Origin: Gilvimarinus polysaccharolyticus
GTDB taxonomy: Bacteria > Pseudomonadota > Gammaproteobacteria > Pseudomonadales > Cellvibrionaceae
Direction of reading: 5' to 3'
Length of the DNA: 64,000 bases
Assembly (NCBI RefSeq): GCF_001187555.1
Contig: NZ_LFIJ01000002.1
Coordinates: forward strand, 22,481 to 86,480
A program made the position numbers and the translations under genes. How positions within the stretch are numbered: the first letter of the stretch is position 1; each line of letters starts with the position of its first letter. This document shows positions 8,568 to 18,051 of this stretch, one piece after another. The notes under the pieces were generated by a model that did not search any database, had not been told where the DNA came from, and worked only from the letters and a program-made list of their open reading frames with translations.

Positions 8568-10679
8568 ATGAACGGATTAGTACTAAAGACCCTGAGCGAC
8601 CGGGCAAAAGCCATCGGCCCTTTTAGCGATACCAGTAGCCATGTGGCCACCGCATGGCAACACTGGCAGTTACGTGTCGACAACGACGGCGTTGCCTGGT
8701 TGATGTTTGATTGCGCAGAGGCCGAAGTAAACGTCCTGTCGCAAACCGCCCTTAAAGAACTTGATGAAGTGGTGATGGCTCTTGAGGCAGACAAGCCCAA
8801 AGCTTTAGTGTTGCGCTCGGCAAAAATTAGCAGTTTTTGTGTCGGTGCAGACATTAAAGAGTTTGGCCAAATCGATACCTTAGAAGCCGCACGCGACAAA
8901 TTAAACGCCGCTCACGCGGTAGCCAATCGTTTTGCCGCGTTGCCTTTTACCAAAGTCGCGGTGATACACGGCCACTGTTTTGGTGGCGGGCTTGAGCTAG
9001 CGCTAGTATGCGACTACCGCGTTGGAGTATCGGGCGCAAGTTTTGGCTTTCCTGAAATATTATTAGGTTTACATCCGGGGCTTGGCGGCACCGGCCGCAG
9101 TGTCGAGCTGATCGATCCGGTTGAAGCTATGACGATGATGCTTACTGGTAAAACTGTGCATGACAAGCGCGCTAAAAGCTTAGGGCTTATTGATGCCCTA
9201 GTGCCCGAGCGTCATGTCTACGGTGCCATAGAGGCCGCCATTAACGGCAAGCTTAAGCACAAACAGCCCAATCTTAAAACCAAACTAATGAACTCCGGCC
9301 CGGCGCGCAAATTTATTGCCAAAAAAATGCGCGAGCAAGCCGCCGCTAAGGCATCACCTGCTCACTACCCCGCCCCAGAAAAGTTAATTGCTTTGTGGGA
9401 AGACGCGGGCGGTGATCCGCAAAAAATGCTGGCTGCCGAGGTAGACTCGTTTTCTGAGCTGTTACTGACCGACACCTCACGCAACTTGGTTCGGGTTTTC
9501 TTTTTGCAAGAAAAAATGAAAAAGCTCGCCAGCAGTATTGAAGGGGTAGAGAAAGCAAAACACATCCACGTTATTGGCGCGGGTGCCATGGGCGGAGACA
9601 TCGCCGGCTGGTGTGCACTGCAAGGATTAACCGTCACTTTGTTTGATATGAAGGCCGAGATTATCGGCAAAGCTGTAGCTCGCACCGCCAAATTGTGCGA
9701 CCGTAAACGTCTGAGCCCTGCAGCCAAACGCGCCGTACTCGACCGTTTGACTCCAGACTTAACTCACGAAGGTGCACGCCATGCAGATATCGTGATTGAG
9801 GCTGTGCCAGAAAAAATCGAAATCAAACGGCAGGTGTACAACCAGGTCGAGCCACTGCTAAAAGAAGGGGCTATTCTGGCCACCAACACCTCTAGCATTC
9901 CGCTGGATGACTTGCAGCAAGAGCTTCAAGACCCAAGTCGCTTAGTAGGCCTACACTTTTTTAATCCCGTATCTCAGATGCAATTATTAGAGATTGTACG
10001 CCACAGTAAATTGAGCGATGCCACCTACCAAAAAGCACTGGCGTTTGCGGGGCAAATTAAACGCCTGCCAACCCCCGTTACCGGCACACCGGGATTTTTG
10101 GTCAACCGCGCATTAACGCCTTATTTATTAGAGGCTATGGTACTGATGGACGAGGGCATCGCCCCAGAAACCATCGACCGCGCCGCAGAGAAATTTGGCA
10201 TGCCTATGGGGCCAATCGAGCTGGCCGATGTGGTTGGGCTGGACATTTGTATGGGTGTCGCCGAAATGCTTAATGCCGGCCTCAAACAGCCAATGCCTGC
10301 CGTACCAAAATGGCTAGCCGATAAAGTCGCCAAAGGTGATTTAGGTAAGAAAACCGGTAAAGGCTTATACACGTGGGAGAAAGGCAAAGCCAAAAAAGCG
10401 GACAACCCCGCCACCGGCCCAGATAACCTTACCGACCGGTTATTATTGCCGATGCTAAACACCTGTATGGCCTGTTTACGTGAAGGAGTCATTGACGACG
10501 CCGATTTGCTTGATGGCGCCATGATTTTTGGCACCGGCTTTGCGCCTTTCCGGGGCGGTCCAATGCATTACAGCCAAGCTCGCGATTATGATGCAATTAA
10601 AGCTGAACTGGAAAAGTTAACCGAGCAACATGGCGAACGTTACACCCCAGACGCCGGCTGGCTGACTAAATCGGATTGA
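8568..10679 (+). CDS. 3-hydroxyacyl-CoA dehydrogenase / enoyl-CoA hydratase (FadJ-type alpha subunit)
   Basis: 703 residues from ATG 8568, with CAGGAG at 8556-8561; the open frame extends back into the thiolase gene but without a site. The N-terminal crotonase domain has FCVGADIKEF and the two catalytic glutamates E143 (GGGLELAL) and E163 (GFPEILLGLHPGLGG). The NAD-binding domain begins at about 335 with GAGAMGG (337-343), followed by LVGLHFFNPV carrying the catalytic His, and two C-terminal helical domains. It hydrates trans-2-enoyl-CoA and oxidises the 3-hydroxy product. It is translationally close to the thiolase gene and likely co-expressed. Confidence 0.92.
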   Translation: MNGLVLKTLSDRAKAIGPFSDTSSHVATAWQHWQLRVDNDGVAWLMFDCAEAEVNVLSQTALKELDEVVMALEADKPKALVLRSAKISSFCVGADIKEFGQIDTLEAARDKLNAAHAVANRFAALPFTKVAVIHGHCFGGGLELALVCDYRVGVSGASFGFPEILLGLHPGLGGTGRSVELIDPVEAMTMMLTGKTVHDKRAKSLGLIDALVPERHVYGAIEAAINGKLKHKQPNLKTKLMNSGPARKFIAKKMREQAAAKASPAHYPAPEKLIALWEDAGGDPQKMLAAEVDSFSELLLTDTSRNLVRVFFLQEKMKKLASSIEGVEKAKHIHVIGAGAMGGDIAGWCALQGLTVTLFDMKAEIIGKAVARTAKLCDRKRLSPAAKRAVLDRLTPDLTHEGARHADIVIEAVPEKIEIKRQVYNQVEPLLKEGAILATNTSSIPLDDLQQELQDPSRLVGLHFFNPVSQMQLLEIVRHSKLSDATYQKALAFAGQIKRLPTPVTGTPGFLVNRALTPYLLEAMVLMDEGIAPETIDRAAEKFGMPMGPIELADVVGLDICMGVAEMLNAGLKQPMPAVPKWLADKVAKGDLGKKTGKGLYTWEKGKAKKADNPATGPDNLTDRLLLPMLNTCMACLREGVIDDADLLDGAMIFGTGFAPFRGGPMHYSQARDYDAIKAELEKLTEQHGERYTPDAGWLTKSD

Positions 10680-10707
10680 GGTATCAATTGAACTCAAAGC
10701 TCTAACC

Positions 10708-10742
10708 ATTAACGGGTAAGCACATTGTGCTTACCCATTAAT
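10708..10742. terminator. long hairpin after the beta-oxidation pair
   Basis: Two 16-base arms (ATTAACGGGTAAGCAC and its complement, one mismatch) around a 3-base ATT loop, 28 bases after the stop. There is no T tract, so it may be a Rho-assisted terminator or an RNA-stabilising stem. Confidence 0.6.
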
Positions 10743-10846
10743 GTTATGTATGGCGCAGGCCTAAACAAACCAAGTTAAAATAAAACAATACGAAAAAAAA
10801 ACCGGAGAGCTTCTACCTACCATCAAAAGCAGGTCGTTATCAGAGG

Positions 10847-12112
10847 TTAAAGAAAGTTCTTACCGTCACCCTCTGATGCATGCAGTACACGCTCAACATC
10901 AACACCTAACGTAATCACGCCTGCGGCTGTAGCATCGAGCAGTAACGGTAGACTTATCTGCACCTGAAAACGGTGACTGGAACTGTCGAACACCACCTCA
11001 TCAAAAAACCACTGCCCGGCCGGCTGAGCGATTCCATGACGAAACTTAAGCTCGTCACCTTGCCAGTAATCCGAGCTGTAAGGCACTGCCGCAACGTTCA
11101 TTCCGCGCCCGCCAGTAATAATAATTTCGCTGATATAGCTCGAAGTATCGCCGTCATACCACTGCGTCAATTCACGCATTAAGTCGGATGACAACATTTG
11201 ATCGAGAGATTCTATATCTGTTTTTTGGTAAGCGGTACGCCAGTGATGATCGAGCTGCTGAATGTCCGGTTCAGTCAAGCCAGCACGTTTTAAATTGTAC
11301 TTAGCCAACACTTGCGCCAACGTAGGCGAGACCAGCCAGCGATTGACCACAGGTTCAATACGCTGCCGAATAATCGTCTTCTCTTGGGAACTTAAAGTAA
11401 AACCATCCGGTGCGCAAAAGGGTATTTGTTTATTAAAGCTGGATAAGAAATCACTATTGCTCGCCAAAAAATCTTGGCCCATATAAACACCCAACGGCAC
11501 ATAGCGAAAGAACGTTGCTTGATACCGGCTTGGCGCTATACTCAGAACATTAGCAGCCTCGATAAAGTGCTTGTGATCAGCCAAAATCACATCTACTCGG
11601 CCGGCAAACAAAAGTTTAATTAGCTGCGGTAAGTCTTGGGCCCCTAATGCCGTGTTATGGCCATTCAGCTCGTACCATAATTGCTGTGGGCTACCCAGTA
11701 TGGCGCCTATACGCAAGCTACTTGGATCGACATCGACCGACGTGCCAGCACGACTAAACCAATACCATTTTTCCAGTATCAGCGGGTCGGTCAGGCTCGC
11801 GTATTTATCAACTTGTGGATCTGACATGGCGGTAAAAAAACCATCGGATACGCCAGTTAACACCTCTTGCTGTACTCGCCGCCAAGGCTGGACATGCATA
11901 CTTACTTCGTAAGGTAGTCGAGCAAACACACAGCGGACTAAATCGGCCGATTGCCCCAGACTACTCGGTGTTTTAACGGCACTATTGGCTGCGGGGATAT
12001 TGGTACCCAACACTACCCGCACTATCGGCGAGTCACTTTGGACGGCGGCAGTACCATAACAACAAAAAAATAGAGGGATTAACCATAACATTTGAGGCAG
12101 TTTTATAATCAT
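10847..12112 (-). CDS. periplasmic solute-binding-like protein with a C-terminal sensor-like domain
   Basis: 421 residues if started at ATG 12112, chosen because it gives a clean signal peptide (MIIKLPQMLWLIPLFFCCYG). An in-frame ATG at 12214 would place a non-signal extension in front. Residues 30-250 resemble family 3 solute-binding proteins (YEVSMHVQPWRRV, GFFTAMSDPQVDKY, LLFAGRVDVILADH), a fold often used in sensors. The last 150 residues resemble an extracytoplasmic Cache/PDC-type domain (LTQWYDGDTSSYISEII). There is no transmembrane helix or signalling domain after it, so the protein looks like a free periplasmic binding or sensing module. The ligand is unknown and no transporter genes adjoin it. 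Confidence 0.6.
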   Translation of the reverse strand: MIIKLPQMLWLIPLFFCCYGTAAVQSDSPIVRVVLGTNIPAANSAVKTPSSLGQSADLVRCVFARLPYEVSMHVQPWRRVQQEVLTGVSDGFFTAMSDPQVDKYASLTDPLILEKWYWFSRAGTSVDVDPSSLRIGAILGSPQQLWYELNGHNTALGAQDLPQLIKLLFAGRVDVILADHKHFIEAANVLSIAPSRYQATFFRYVPLGVYMGQDFLASNSDFLSSFNKQIPFCAPDGFTLSSQEKTIIRQRIEPVVNRWLVSPTLAQVLAKYNLKRAGLTEPDIQQLDHHWRTAYQKTDIESLDQMLSSDLMRELTQWYDGDTSSYISEIIITGGRGMNVAAVPYSSDYWQGDELKFRHGIAQPAGQWFFDEVVFDSSSHRFQVQISLPLLLDATAAGVITLGVDVERVLHASEGDGKNFL

Positions 12113-12418
12113 CCGGCTTTTACCCTTAATACCGGCGTGCCTATTGTTAACAGCTAATGATACAACGCTAAGCTCTATAGGATATTGACAATAAAAGCTT
12201 AAGCTGTGAGTCATTTAGGTTTAGCGGCACGACCTGTACCAGAGTATAGCAGCCAAAATACAAAACACACATGCACAGACGTTGGGTCGATTGGCAATTA
12301 AAAGCTTGAGAGAAATGATAAAACAAAGCAGCGCGACACAAATTAGAGCCGCGCTTTTAGGAGGTAGAAGCTTAAATTAAGAGTTAAATAGAGGCTTAGG
12401 TATTTAACCACTTAAGAA

Positions 12419-12871
12419 TTAAGTGATTCGCTTAATTTGTGGAGAAAAGTGCCACTCTTCTAGACCAACAGGCACGTCCGTTGGCAGCCCCAACAAGAAT
12501 ATGCCCACTTCGCTGATTCGCCCCCGCGCTTCAATTGTGACGCTGCCGTTAAGCAATGCACTTTTATAAACGCCTGGCTTACAGAGATCGACCAAAACGG
12601 TTTTCTCACCTTTTTGATCGGTGTAACGTAAAGCCAGTTGCAGCGGATGCTGGCTACCTTGAGGTAATCGCAACCACACAGCCAACTCAAAAACGCCGCT
12701 CCAATTACCCGCAGGCTGCCAGCTGGCGTGAGTACTAAGACTGGATACAGGAACATCGGCAATTCGTTTATCGCGCTTGCCAATTGAAGGCCTTGCGGGG
12801 GGAACAGCCATCGCGCCAGCATGGCGCAGTGTTTCGGTAGCAGCTTGTGGATTTTTACGATTAAACAACAT
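12419..12871 (-). CDS. hypothetical protein, 150 aa
   Basis: 150 residues from ATG 12871, with GGAG seven bases upstream (the frame opens at 12886). There is no signal peptide or membrane helix, so it is probably cytoplasmic. After a basic, flexible first 40 residues, the remainder looks like a small beta-sheet domain (VFELAVWLRLPQGSQ, LALRYTDQKGEKTVLVDL, VGLEEWHFSPQIKRI), reminiscent of carbohydrate-binding jelly rolls, but I do not recognise a family. It is monocistronic. Confidence 0.6.
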   Translation of the reverse strand: MLFNRKNPQAATETLRHAGAMAVPPARPSIGKRDKRIADVPVSSLSTHASWQPAGNWSGVFELAVWLRLPQGSQHPLQLALRYTDQKGEKTVLVDLCKPGVYKSALLNGSVTIEARGRISEVGIFLLGLPTDVPVGLEEWHFSPQIKRIT

Positions 12872-13169
12872 GGCGAACTCCAGCACAGGTGTTATGTTTT
12901 GACTGAGGCCACCTTAGCACTAGCGCTTAGCCTAAAATGTGATTCAGCCTGCATTGTGCAACCTGCCGCCTTACTAACAGCACACAATGCACCCAATCTG
13001 TGGATGGTAGCGCTTACATTGTTATATACCGCCTTAAATTTACGCTGCCAAGACACTACCCGCTACTCTTGAAGGCTCACTATGGTAGTATACGCGCGCG
13101 TAAATGGTGTACTTGGGCTTTAAGCCCCTGCCCGCGCATCCCGTCAAAAACTAAAACCTGGTAGCCACG

Positions 13170-14615
13170 ATGTCTAACCTACACTCCCGCGTGCTTGCGA
13201 TACTGGGGATATGTTTGTGTGTCATATCGCCCGCAGCATTCGCCAATACTGGCGAGATCAACCTAACCCGCTCTGGGGTTGGTTATATTGCCTTAATACT
13301 TTTCTGCATTGCTTATGTTGTTGTAATGCTGGAGGAGAAACTTCACCTGCGAAAATCCAAACCTGTGCTAATTGCCGCGGGTATTATTTGGATGCTAATC
13401 GGCTGGGTATACACTCAAGCGGGGCTATCTCACGAAGCCGAGCACGCCTTCCGTGAGACGTTGTTGGAATTTGCCGAGCTGTTACTATTTTTGTTAGTTG
13501 CCATGACCTACATCAACGCGCTAGAGGAGCGTCGTCTATTTGACGTGCTACGCGCCTGGATGGTGCGCAAAGGCTTTAACTACAAAACCTTATTTTGGTT
13601 AACTGGGTTTTTAGCATTTTTTATCTCGCCCATCGCCGACAACCTAACCACTGCACTATTAATGTGCGCGGTAATCATTAAAGTCGCAGGCGACGACAAG
13701 AAGTTTATTAACTTATGCTGCATTAACGTTGTGGTAGCGGCCAATGCTGGCGGCGCCTTTAGCCCCTTTGGCGATATCACCACGCTAATGGTATGGCAGG
13801 CGGGTATTGTGCAGTTTGAGGAGTTTTTAGCGCTGTTTTTACCATCACTGGTGAACTTCCTAATCCCCGCCATCATCATGAGCTTTTTTGTTGCCAATCG
13901 TAAGCCCCATGCAATCGGTGAAGATGTTGTCCTTAAACGCGGCGCGTTGCGTATTTTAACGCTGTTTCTACTTACCGTTGCCACCGCAGTACTGTGTCAC
14001 CTATTACTCCATCTGCCGCCGGTACTAGGCATGATGACAGGCTTGGGTTATTTACAATTTTTTGGCTACTTTTTACGTCGCACCTTACCTGGCTCATTGG
14101 CGCGCAAGCGTGCAGTAGCCGAGCGTGCAGGCGACCAACAAGCGCTAGAGCGGTTGGGGGGAGTGGTTCCATTTGATGTATTTAATCGAGTTGCTCGTGC
14201 TGAGTGGGACACCTTGCTGTTCTTCTACGGGGTGGTCATGTGCGTAGGCGGATTAGGTTATATGGGCTATTTGGCCTATATGTCCGACCTACTTTACAGC
14301 GGTGTTGGCGCGACCCAAACCAACATTATTCTAGGCCTTGCATCGGCGGTTATTGATAACATTCCGGTGATGTTTGCGGTACTCACAATGGAGCCCGAAA
14401 TGTCGCACGGCCACTGGCTGCTGATCACCCTAACCGCTGGCACCGGCGGTAGCTTGCTGTCTATCGGCTCGGCCGCGGGTGTCGCACTAATGGGTCAGGC
14501 GCGGGGGATGTACACATTTTTTGGTCACTTAAAATGGACTCCCGTGATCGCCCTTGGTTATGCTGCCAGCGTCGCGCTACACCTTTGGCTAAATGCGGCA
14601 ATGTTTGATCATTAA
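13170..14615 (+). CDS. nhaD: sodium/proton antiporter NhaD
   Basis: 481 residues with a hydrophobic N-terminal segment and about 12 further membrane helices. Ion-transporter superfamily signatures include FFISPIADNLTTALL (about 152-166), AANAGGAFSPFGDITTLMVW and the second-half repeat IDNIPVMFAVLTMEP. NhaD exports Na+ (or Li+) in exchange for protons across the inner membrane and is common in marine and halophilic gammaproteobacteria. A bidirectional terminator separates it from the convergent mak gene. The start ATG at 13170 has only a weak GGTAG-like site upstream. Confidence 0.92.
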   Translation: MSNLHSRVLAILGICLCVISPAAFANTGEINLTRSGVGYIALILFCIAYVVVMLEEKLHLRKSKPVLIAAGIIWMLIGWVYTQAGLSHEAEHAFRETLLEFAELLLFLLVAMTYINALEERRLFDVLRAWMVRKGFNYKTLFWLTGFLAFFISPIADNLTTALLMCAVIIKVAGDDKKFINLCCINVVVAANAGGAFSPFGDITTLMVWQAGIVQFEEFLALFLPSLVNFLIPAIIMSFFVANRKPHAIGEDVVLKRGALRILTLFLLTVATAVLCHLLLHLPPVLGMMTGLGYLQFFGYFLRRTLPGSLARKRAVAERAGDQQALERLGGVVPFDVFNRVARAEWDTLLFFYGVVMCVGGLGYMGYLAYMSDLLYSGVGATQTNIILGLASAVIDNIPVMFAVLTMEPEMSHGHWLLITLTAGTGGSLLSIGSAAGVALMGQARGMYTFFGHLKWTPVIALGYAASVALHLWLNAAMFDH

Positions 14616-14639
14616 TTAAACTGTACCGCCCATCCAATA

Positions 14640-14670
14640 AAAAGCCCCGCATTTATGCGGGGCTTTTTAT
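14640..14670. terminator. bidirectional terminator between nhaD and mak
   Basis: AAAGCCCCGC and GCGGGGCTTTTTAT form a 10-bp GC-rich stem with ATTTAT as loop, with A and T tracts on both sides. It serves both convergent genes. Confidence 0.92.
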
Positions 14671-14698
14671 TGGGCGATATGTAATGCTCTCGTGTAGG

Positions 14699-15607
14699 CT
14701 ACAGTGGATTTAACCAGGCTGCACCACGCACACCACTAGAGTCGCCATGTTTGGCCTGTAGAATCGGGGTGTCACACTCACCGCCAAACACATAACGCGG
14801 CAATCTATCGGGCAGCTCATCGTAAATAGCCACAATGTTTGATGCGCCTCCACCAATCACAATCGCATCTGGGTCCAGCACGTTAATCACCCCAGCAAAG
14901 GCACGGGCCAAATGCTCCATATAAATATCCATTACCTGCAGAGCGTTACCGTCACCGCCTTCACATGCAGCAAGAATCTCTACCCCCGTTAAACTCGCCC
15001 CCGTAAGCAAGCGATATGTTTCGGTCAGACCTGTGCCAGACACAAACCGTTCTTGGCAACCAAAGCGACCGCAGTAGCAAGAGCGTTCACTTAACTGAGC
15101 CTGCTCGGTCCAAGGCAATGAATTATGTCCCCACTCCCCCCCGACACCATTTGGTCCGGTCAAAGGCGCTGTTCGATAGCAAACACCACCGCCACAACCG
15201 GTACCTAAAATAGCGGCAAACACCAGATCGTATTCGGCACCGGCACCATCCGTGGCCTCAGACACCGCAAAACAGTTGGCATCGTTAGTCACCATCACCT
15301 GGCGCTTAAGCCGCAATGAGATATCCTCTTGCAGCTGCTGACCATTCAACCACGTCGAGTTAGCATTCTTAACTCGTCCGGTCTTACGTGACACCGTACC
15401 AGGAATCCCTAAACCTACCGGTAAGTCGCTGGCACCTACCGCCGTTTCAGCATCCTCAACCAACTGGGCAATATCGTCCAAGGTGCGCGGGTAATCATCG
15501 CGATAAGTCGGAATACGCTTACGATAAAGCTCCTCGCTAATGCTGTTTAGCACAATCACTTCGGTTTTAGTACCGCCGAGGTCAATACCCACTCTGTATT
15601 GCGTCAT
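14699..15607 (-). CDS. mak: fructokinase (ROK family)
   Basis: 302 residues from ATG 15607, the same length as E. coli Mak; the longer frame to 15646 is not needed. The ATP-binding motif GIDLGGTKTE is at residues 7-16, catalytic Asp109 in TNDANC, and the ROK zinc site H161-C177-C179-C184 in GHNSLPW...CYCGRFGCQE. The strings VKNANSTWLNGQ and AKHGDSSGVRGAAWL closely match Mak, so fructose is the likely substrate (phosphorylated to fructose-6-phosphate in the cytosol). Glucose or GlcNAc kinase remain possible. It is monocistronic. Confidence 0.88.
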   Translation of the reverse strand: MTQYRVGIDLGGTKTEVIVLNSISEELYRKRIPTYRDDYPRTLDDIAQLVEDAETAVGASDLPVGLGIPGTVSRKTGRVKNANSTWLNGQQLQEDISLRLKRQVMVTNDANCFAVSEATDGAGAEYDLVFAAILGTGCGGGVCYRTAPLTGPNGVGGEWGHNSLPWTEQAQLSERSCYCGRFGCQERFVSGTGLTETYRLLTGASLTGVEILAACEGGDGNALQVMDIYMEHLARAFAGVINVLDPDAIVIGGGASNIVAIYDELPDRLPRYVFGGECDTPILQAKHGDSSGVRGAAWLNPL

Positions 15608-15741
15608 AGTCGTCCCACTTAAAAAATTGAGCTGTATTGCCCGCACTTAATAAAATGCCATTATAACAGTCGGCAAGTACCGCTTAAATCTACTACACTG
15701 GAGCGACGCAATCCCAGATACAACCACAGCGGGCATACCTT

Positions 15742-16095
15742 ATGACCGATTCAGACCGTCGCCACTTTCAGCGTATTCCGTTTCATACCGATGTCAGCTT
15801 GTCTCAGGCCGGTTTTCACTGGCACGCTCAACTGTTGGACATCTCTCTTAAAGGATTACTGATACAAGGCCCCCTACCGCCAGAGGTGGACACCAGCGCC
15901 ATGATACGCGCCGAAATCTCATTATCAGAACTGCAAGATATTTGCATGCAAGTTGAAGTAGCCCACCACGATAACAACTGCATTGGGCTTAACAGTATCT
16001 CGATTGATGTGGTTAGTATCCGTCACCTGCGGCGCTTGGTCGAACTAAACATCGGCGCTGAGGCTGCCGAGCGGGAACTGCATGAGCTGCTGTAA
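15742..16095 (+). CDS. PilZ-domain cyclic-di-GMP-binding protein
   Basis: 117 residues covering a single PilZ domain. The c-di-GMP-binding motifs are present: RRHFQRIPF (the RxxxR element) near residue 6, and DISLKG (the [D/N]xSxxG element) at about 33-38. It is a cytoplasmic single-domain receptor, so its output must be through a partner. The gene stands alone between mak and a gene-poor stretch, so neighbours do not reveal the partner. Motility, biofilm or polysaccharide export would be typical. Confidence 0.88.
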   Translation: MTDSDRRHFQRIPFHTDVSLSQAGFHWHAQLLDISLKGLLIQGPLPPEVDTSAMIRAEISLSELQDICMQVEVAHHDNNCIGLNSISIDVVSIRHLRRLVELNIGAEAAERELHELL

Positions 16096-16536
16096 CAACT
16101 TCAAGCTACTAAAGTCTAACCCCGTGCAGTCTTAACCAATACGGTATTAGCTACTAGCCATACATCTCACTGCGAGCTGTTGTGTGTACCATCTAAAATA
16201 CCAACGATGGCTTTATTTAAAGTACCTTAGCCGCAGCCAAACGTTTTAGTTTCGCTGCTAAAAGTAACCGGCTTATCAATTTTTGCGGTACTGACAAAAC
16301 AATAAGGGTATCCCATCACAACCGGCGAGCCGCAGTTATTACCTTCTTTTAAAGCATTACATCATTTAAGCGAAAATACTGCATCAAGGGCAAGTCTATT
16401 GGACTTTACTTACATTACCGCAGAGTCATTTATACCCCAGCTTATTCTAAGAATTAGAAACCGTGATGAAGATCATCAGCAATATTGGGCGATCAATAAT
16501 ATTGACCACCCTAAGAAACACGAGCCCAGCGTGAGC
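16096..16536. other. gene-poor stretch between pilZ gene and the chemoreceptor
   Basis: No intact gene is seen in these 441 bases. The stretch contains a minus-strand coding-like remnant at 16227-16361, described separately. No clear terminator was found for either flanking gene. Confidence 0.5.
16227..16361 (-). pseudogene. possible remnant of a cysteine-containing protein
   Basis: A 44-codon minus-strand open frame without a start (preceded by TGA) ends in a protein-like sequence containing EGNNCGSPVVMGYPYCFVS and a final FGCG before TAA at 16227-16229. The Cys/Gly/aromatic pattern looks like the end of a secreted protein rather than random translation. The upstream part is not found. It is a possible gene fragment and the family is not recognised. 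Confidence 0.3.
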
Positions 16537-18033
16537 CTACGTTTGAAACTCGGCAATCGCAAGACGATTTTGCGATGTCATCTCACGTAAATCAGCAGCA
16601 CCACGAACCAACTCTTGTGACAGCAAGGATAATTGTCGTCCCTCTTTATTAATTGAGCCACTGTTGACGCCGATCTGCTCCATCATGCAGCGTTGATTCT
16701 CAATGGCTTGCGCGATGGATTTTGACATTTGACTGACTCTTTGTGACTCTTCGGCAATAACATCCAGCTTATCGCCGACAGCTAGCACTTGCGCGCTACT
16801 GCGAGTCAATTCTTCTTGCCGTTGCGCCATAGACTCAACCGTTGTTAAAACACTGTAATTCAGCCGCTCAATCAGTGCACTAATTTCACTGGCAGAGCTT
16901 TTTGAGCGGGCGGCCAAAGTTCTCACCTCATCGGCAACAACCGCAAAACCACGCCCCGATTCTCCAGCTCGAGCTGCTTCAATCGCCGCATTCAGTGCCA
17001 GTAAATTTGTTTGCTCAGAAATCGCCGTAATACTATCAACAATAGTACTCACCGCTTTGGTATCATCATTCACTTGATTGAGAGAGTCAGACACTTCACT
17101 CATTTCTGATTCGAGCCCACGTATAGACGAAACTATATCGCACATACTCGTGCTGGCACCGGCAACCTCAGTCTCTAACTGCTCCGTAAGCCGAGCCGAC
17201 TGTGTGCTGTTATCTTCTACTTCTGCAATACTACCCAGCATCTGCTCAGTAGACTCTGCAATACGTGTTGTTTGATCATATTGCAACGTGGTAATGCGCC
17301 CGATATTTTCACTGATGCCATCCAGTATTCCGCTGACGTTATCTAACGATGTCGCCCGCTCGCGAAACCCTACAAATATTTCATTTAAGGTTTTAACTAA
17401 TTGGTTTACAGCTTTTTCGGCCTCGGTATCGTCTGTAGGGGTCGCCACACGCAAATTACGATCGTTGGCGACCTCTTGCACAATACTGACAACGGCTAAA
17501 TCCGTTTGCGTGCGATTGTGTAACAAGCGGGCCAAGATCGATAAAATGATAGCTTCCGATGCGGCAAATGCCGCGTGTAATATTGTAATCCCCCAAGAAC
17601 ACTCCACCGCAAAAGCGATCAAGGGTACGCCTGCGAAGTCTGCACCTGTCATTTGCAATGCGGTAAAACTGATATGGTGTACAGCTACCGTCAAGAGTGC
17701 CGCTATTATCGGGCGCCAGTCTTCATAAATTAGAAACACCGCCATCATGGCAAAAATATGGAAGTGCATCTCAATCATGCCCATCTGTGATTGAATCAGC
17801 AGTCCAGAGAAACTCATCATCAAAATGGCAAAAGCGATCGATAATATCCAGTGACCTCGCAATAAGACATAACATCCAATACTTGCGCCGCCAAGCACCA
17901 CAGCTCCAATCACACTGAACCAAAACAAGCCGGCACCCAGCATTCCCGAAAGCAAGAGAATCGGCACTTGAATCAGCAGTATAATTAGAACTGACTGATC
18001 ATTTTTTGCCTGAGGACTATTCTCGCTGTTCAT
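16537..18033 (-). CDS. methyl-accepting chemotaxis protein with histidine-rich membrane sensor
   Basis: 498 residues. The N-terminal 175 residues are six or so membrane helices with no periplasmic ligand domain. Within them are His90, His92, His119, His120 and His153 ([22 protein letters not shown]). Next come a short linker and a standard cytoplasmic signalling coiled coil, whose hairpin tip is [19 protein letters not shown] at about 345-363. Receptors of this type signal to CheA/CheW. The clustered membrane histidines suggest a metal, heme or redox input; that is inference. The gene starts 18 bases after the SCO gene with AGAGG as its ribosome site, so the two form an operon. Confidence 0.88.
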   Translation of the reverse strand: MNSENSPQAKNDQSVLIILLIQVPILLLSGMLGAGLFWFSVIGAVVLGGASIGCYVLLRGHWILSIAFAILMMSFSGLLIQSQMGMIEMHFHIFAMMAVFLIYEDWRPIIAALLTVAVHHISFTALQMTGADFAGVPLIAFAVECSWGITILHAAFAASEAIILSILARLLHNRTQTDLAVVSIVQEVANDRNLRVATPTDDTEAEKAVNQLVKTLNEIFVGFRERATSLDNVSGILDGISENIGRITTLQYDQTTRIAESTEQMLGSIAEVEDNSTQSARLTEQLETEVAGASTSMCDIVSSIRGLESEMSEVSDSLNQVNDDTKAVSTIVDSITAISEQTNLLALNAAIEAARAGESGRGFAVVADEVRTLAARSKSSASEISALIERLNYSVLTTVESMAQRQEELTRSSAQVLAVGDKLDVIAEESQRVSQMSKSIAQAIENQRCMMEQIGVNSGSINKEGRQLSLLSQELVRGAADLREMTSQNRLAIAEFQT

Positions 18034-18051
18034 GACAACCTCTTTGATATA

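Noticed and set aside
16399-16590. 63-residue plus-strand frame
   Set aside because: It overlaps the end of the chemoreceptor gene and has neither a ribosome site nor a protein-like composition.
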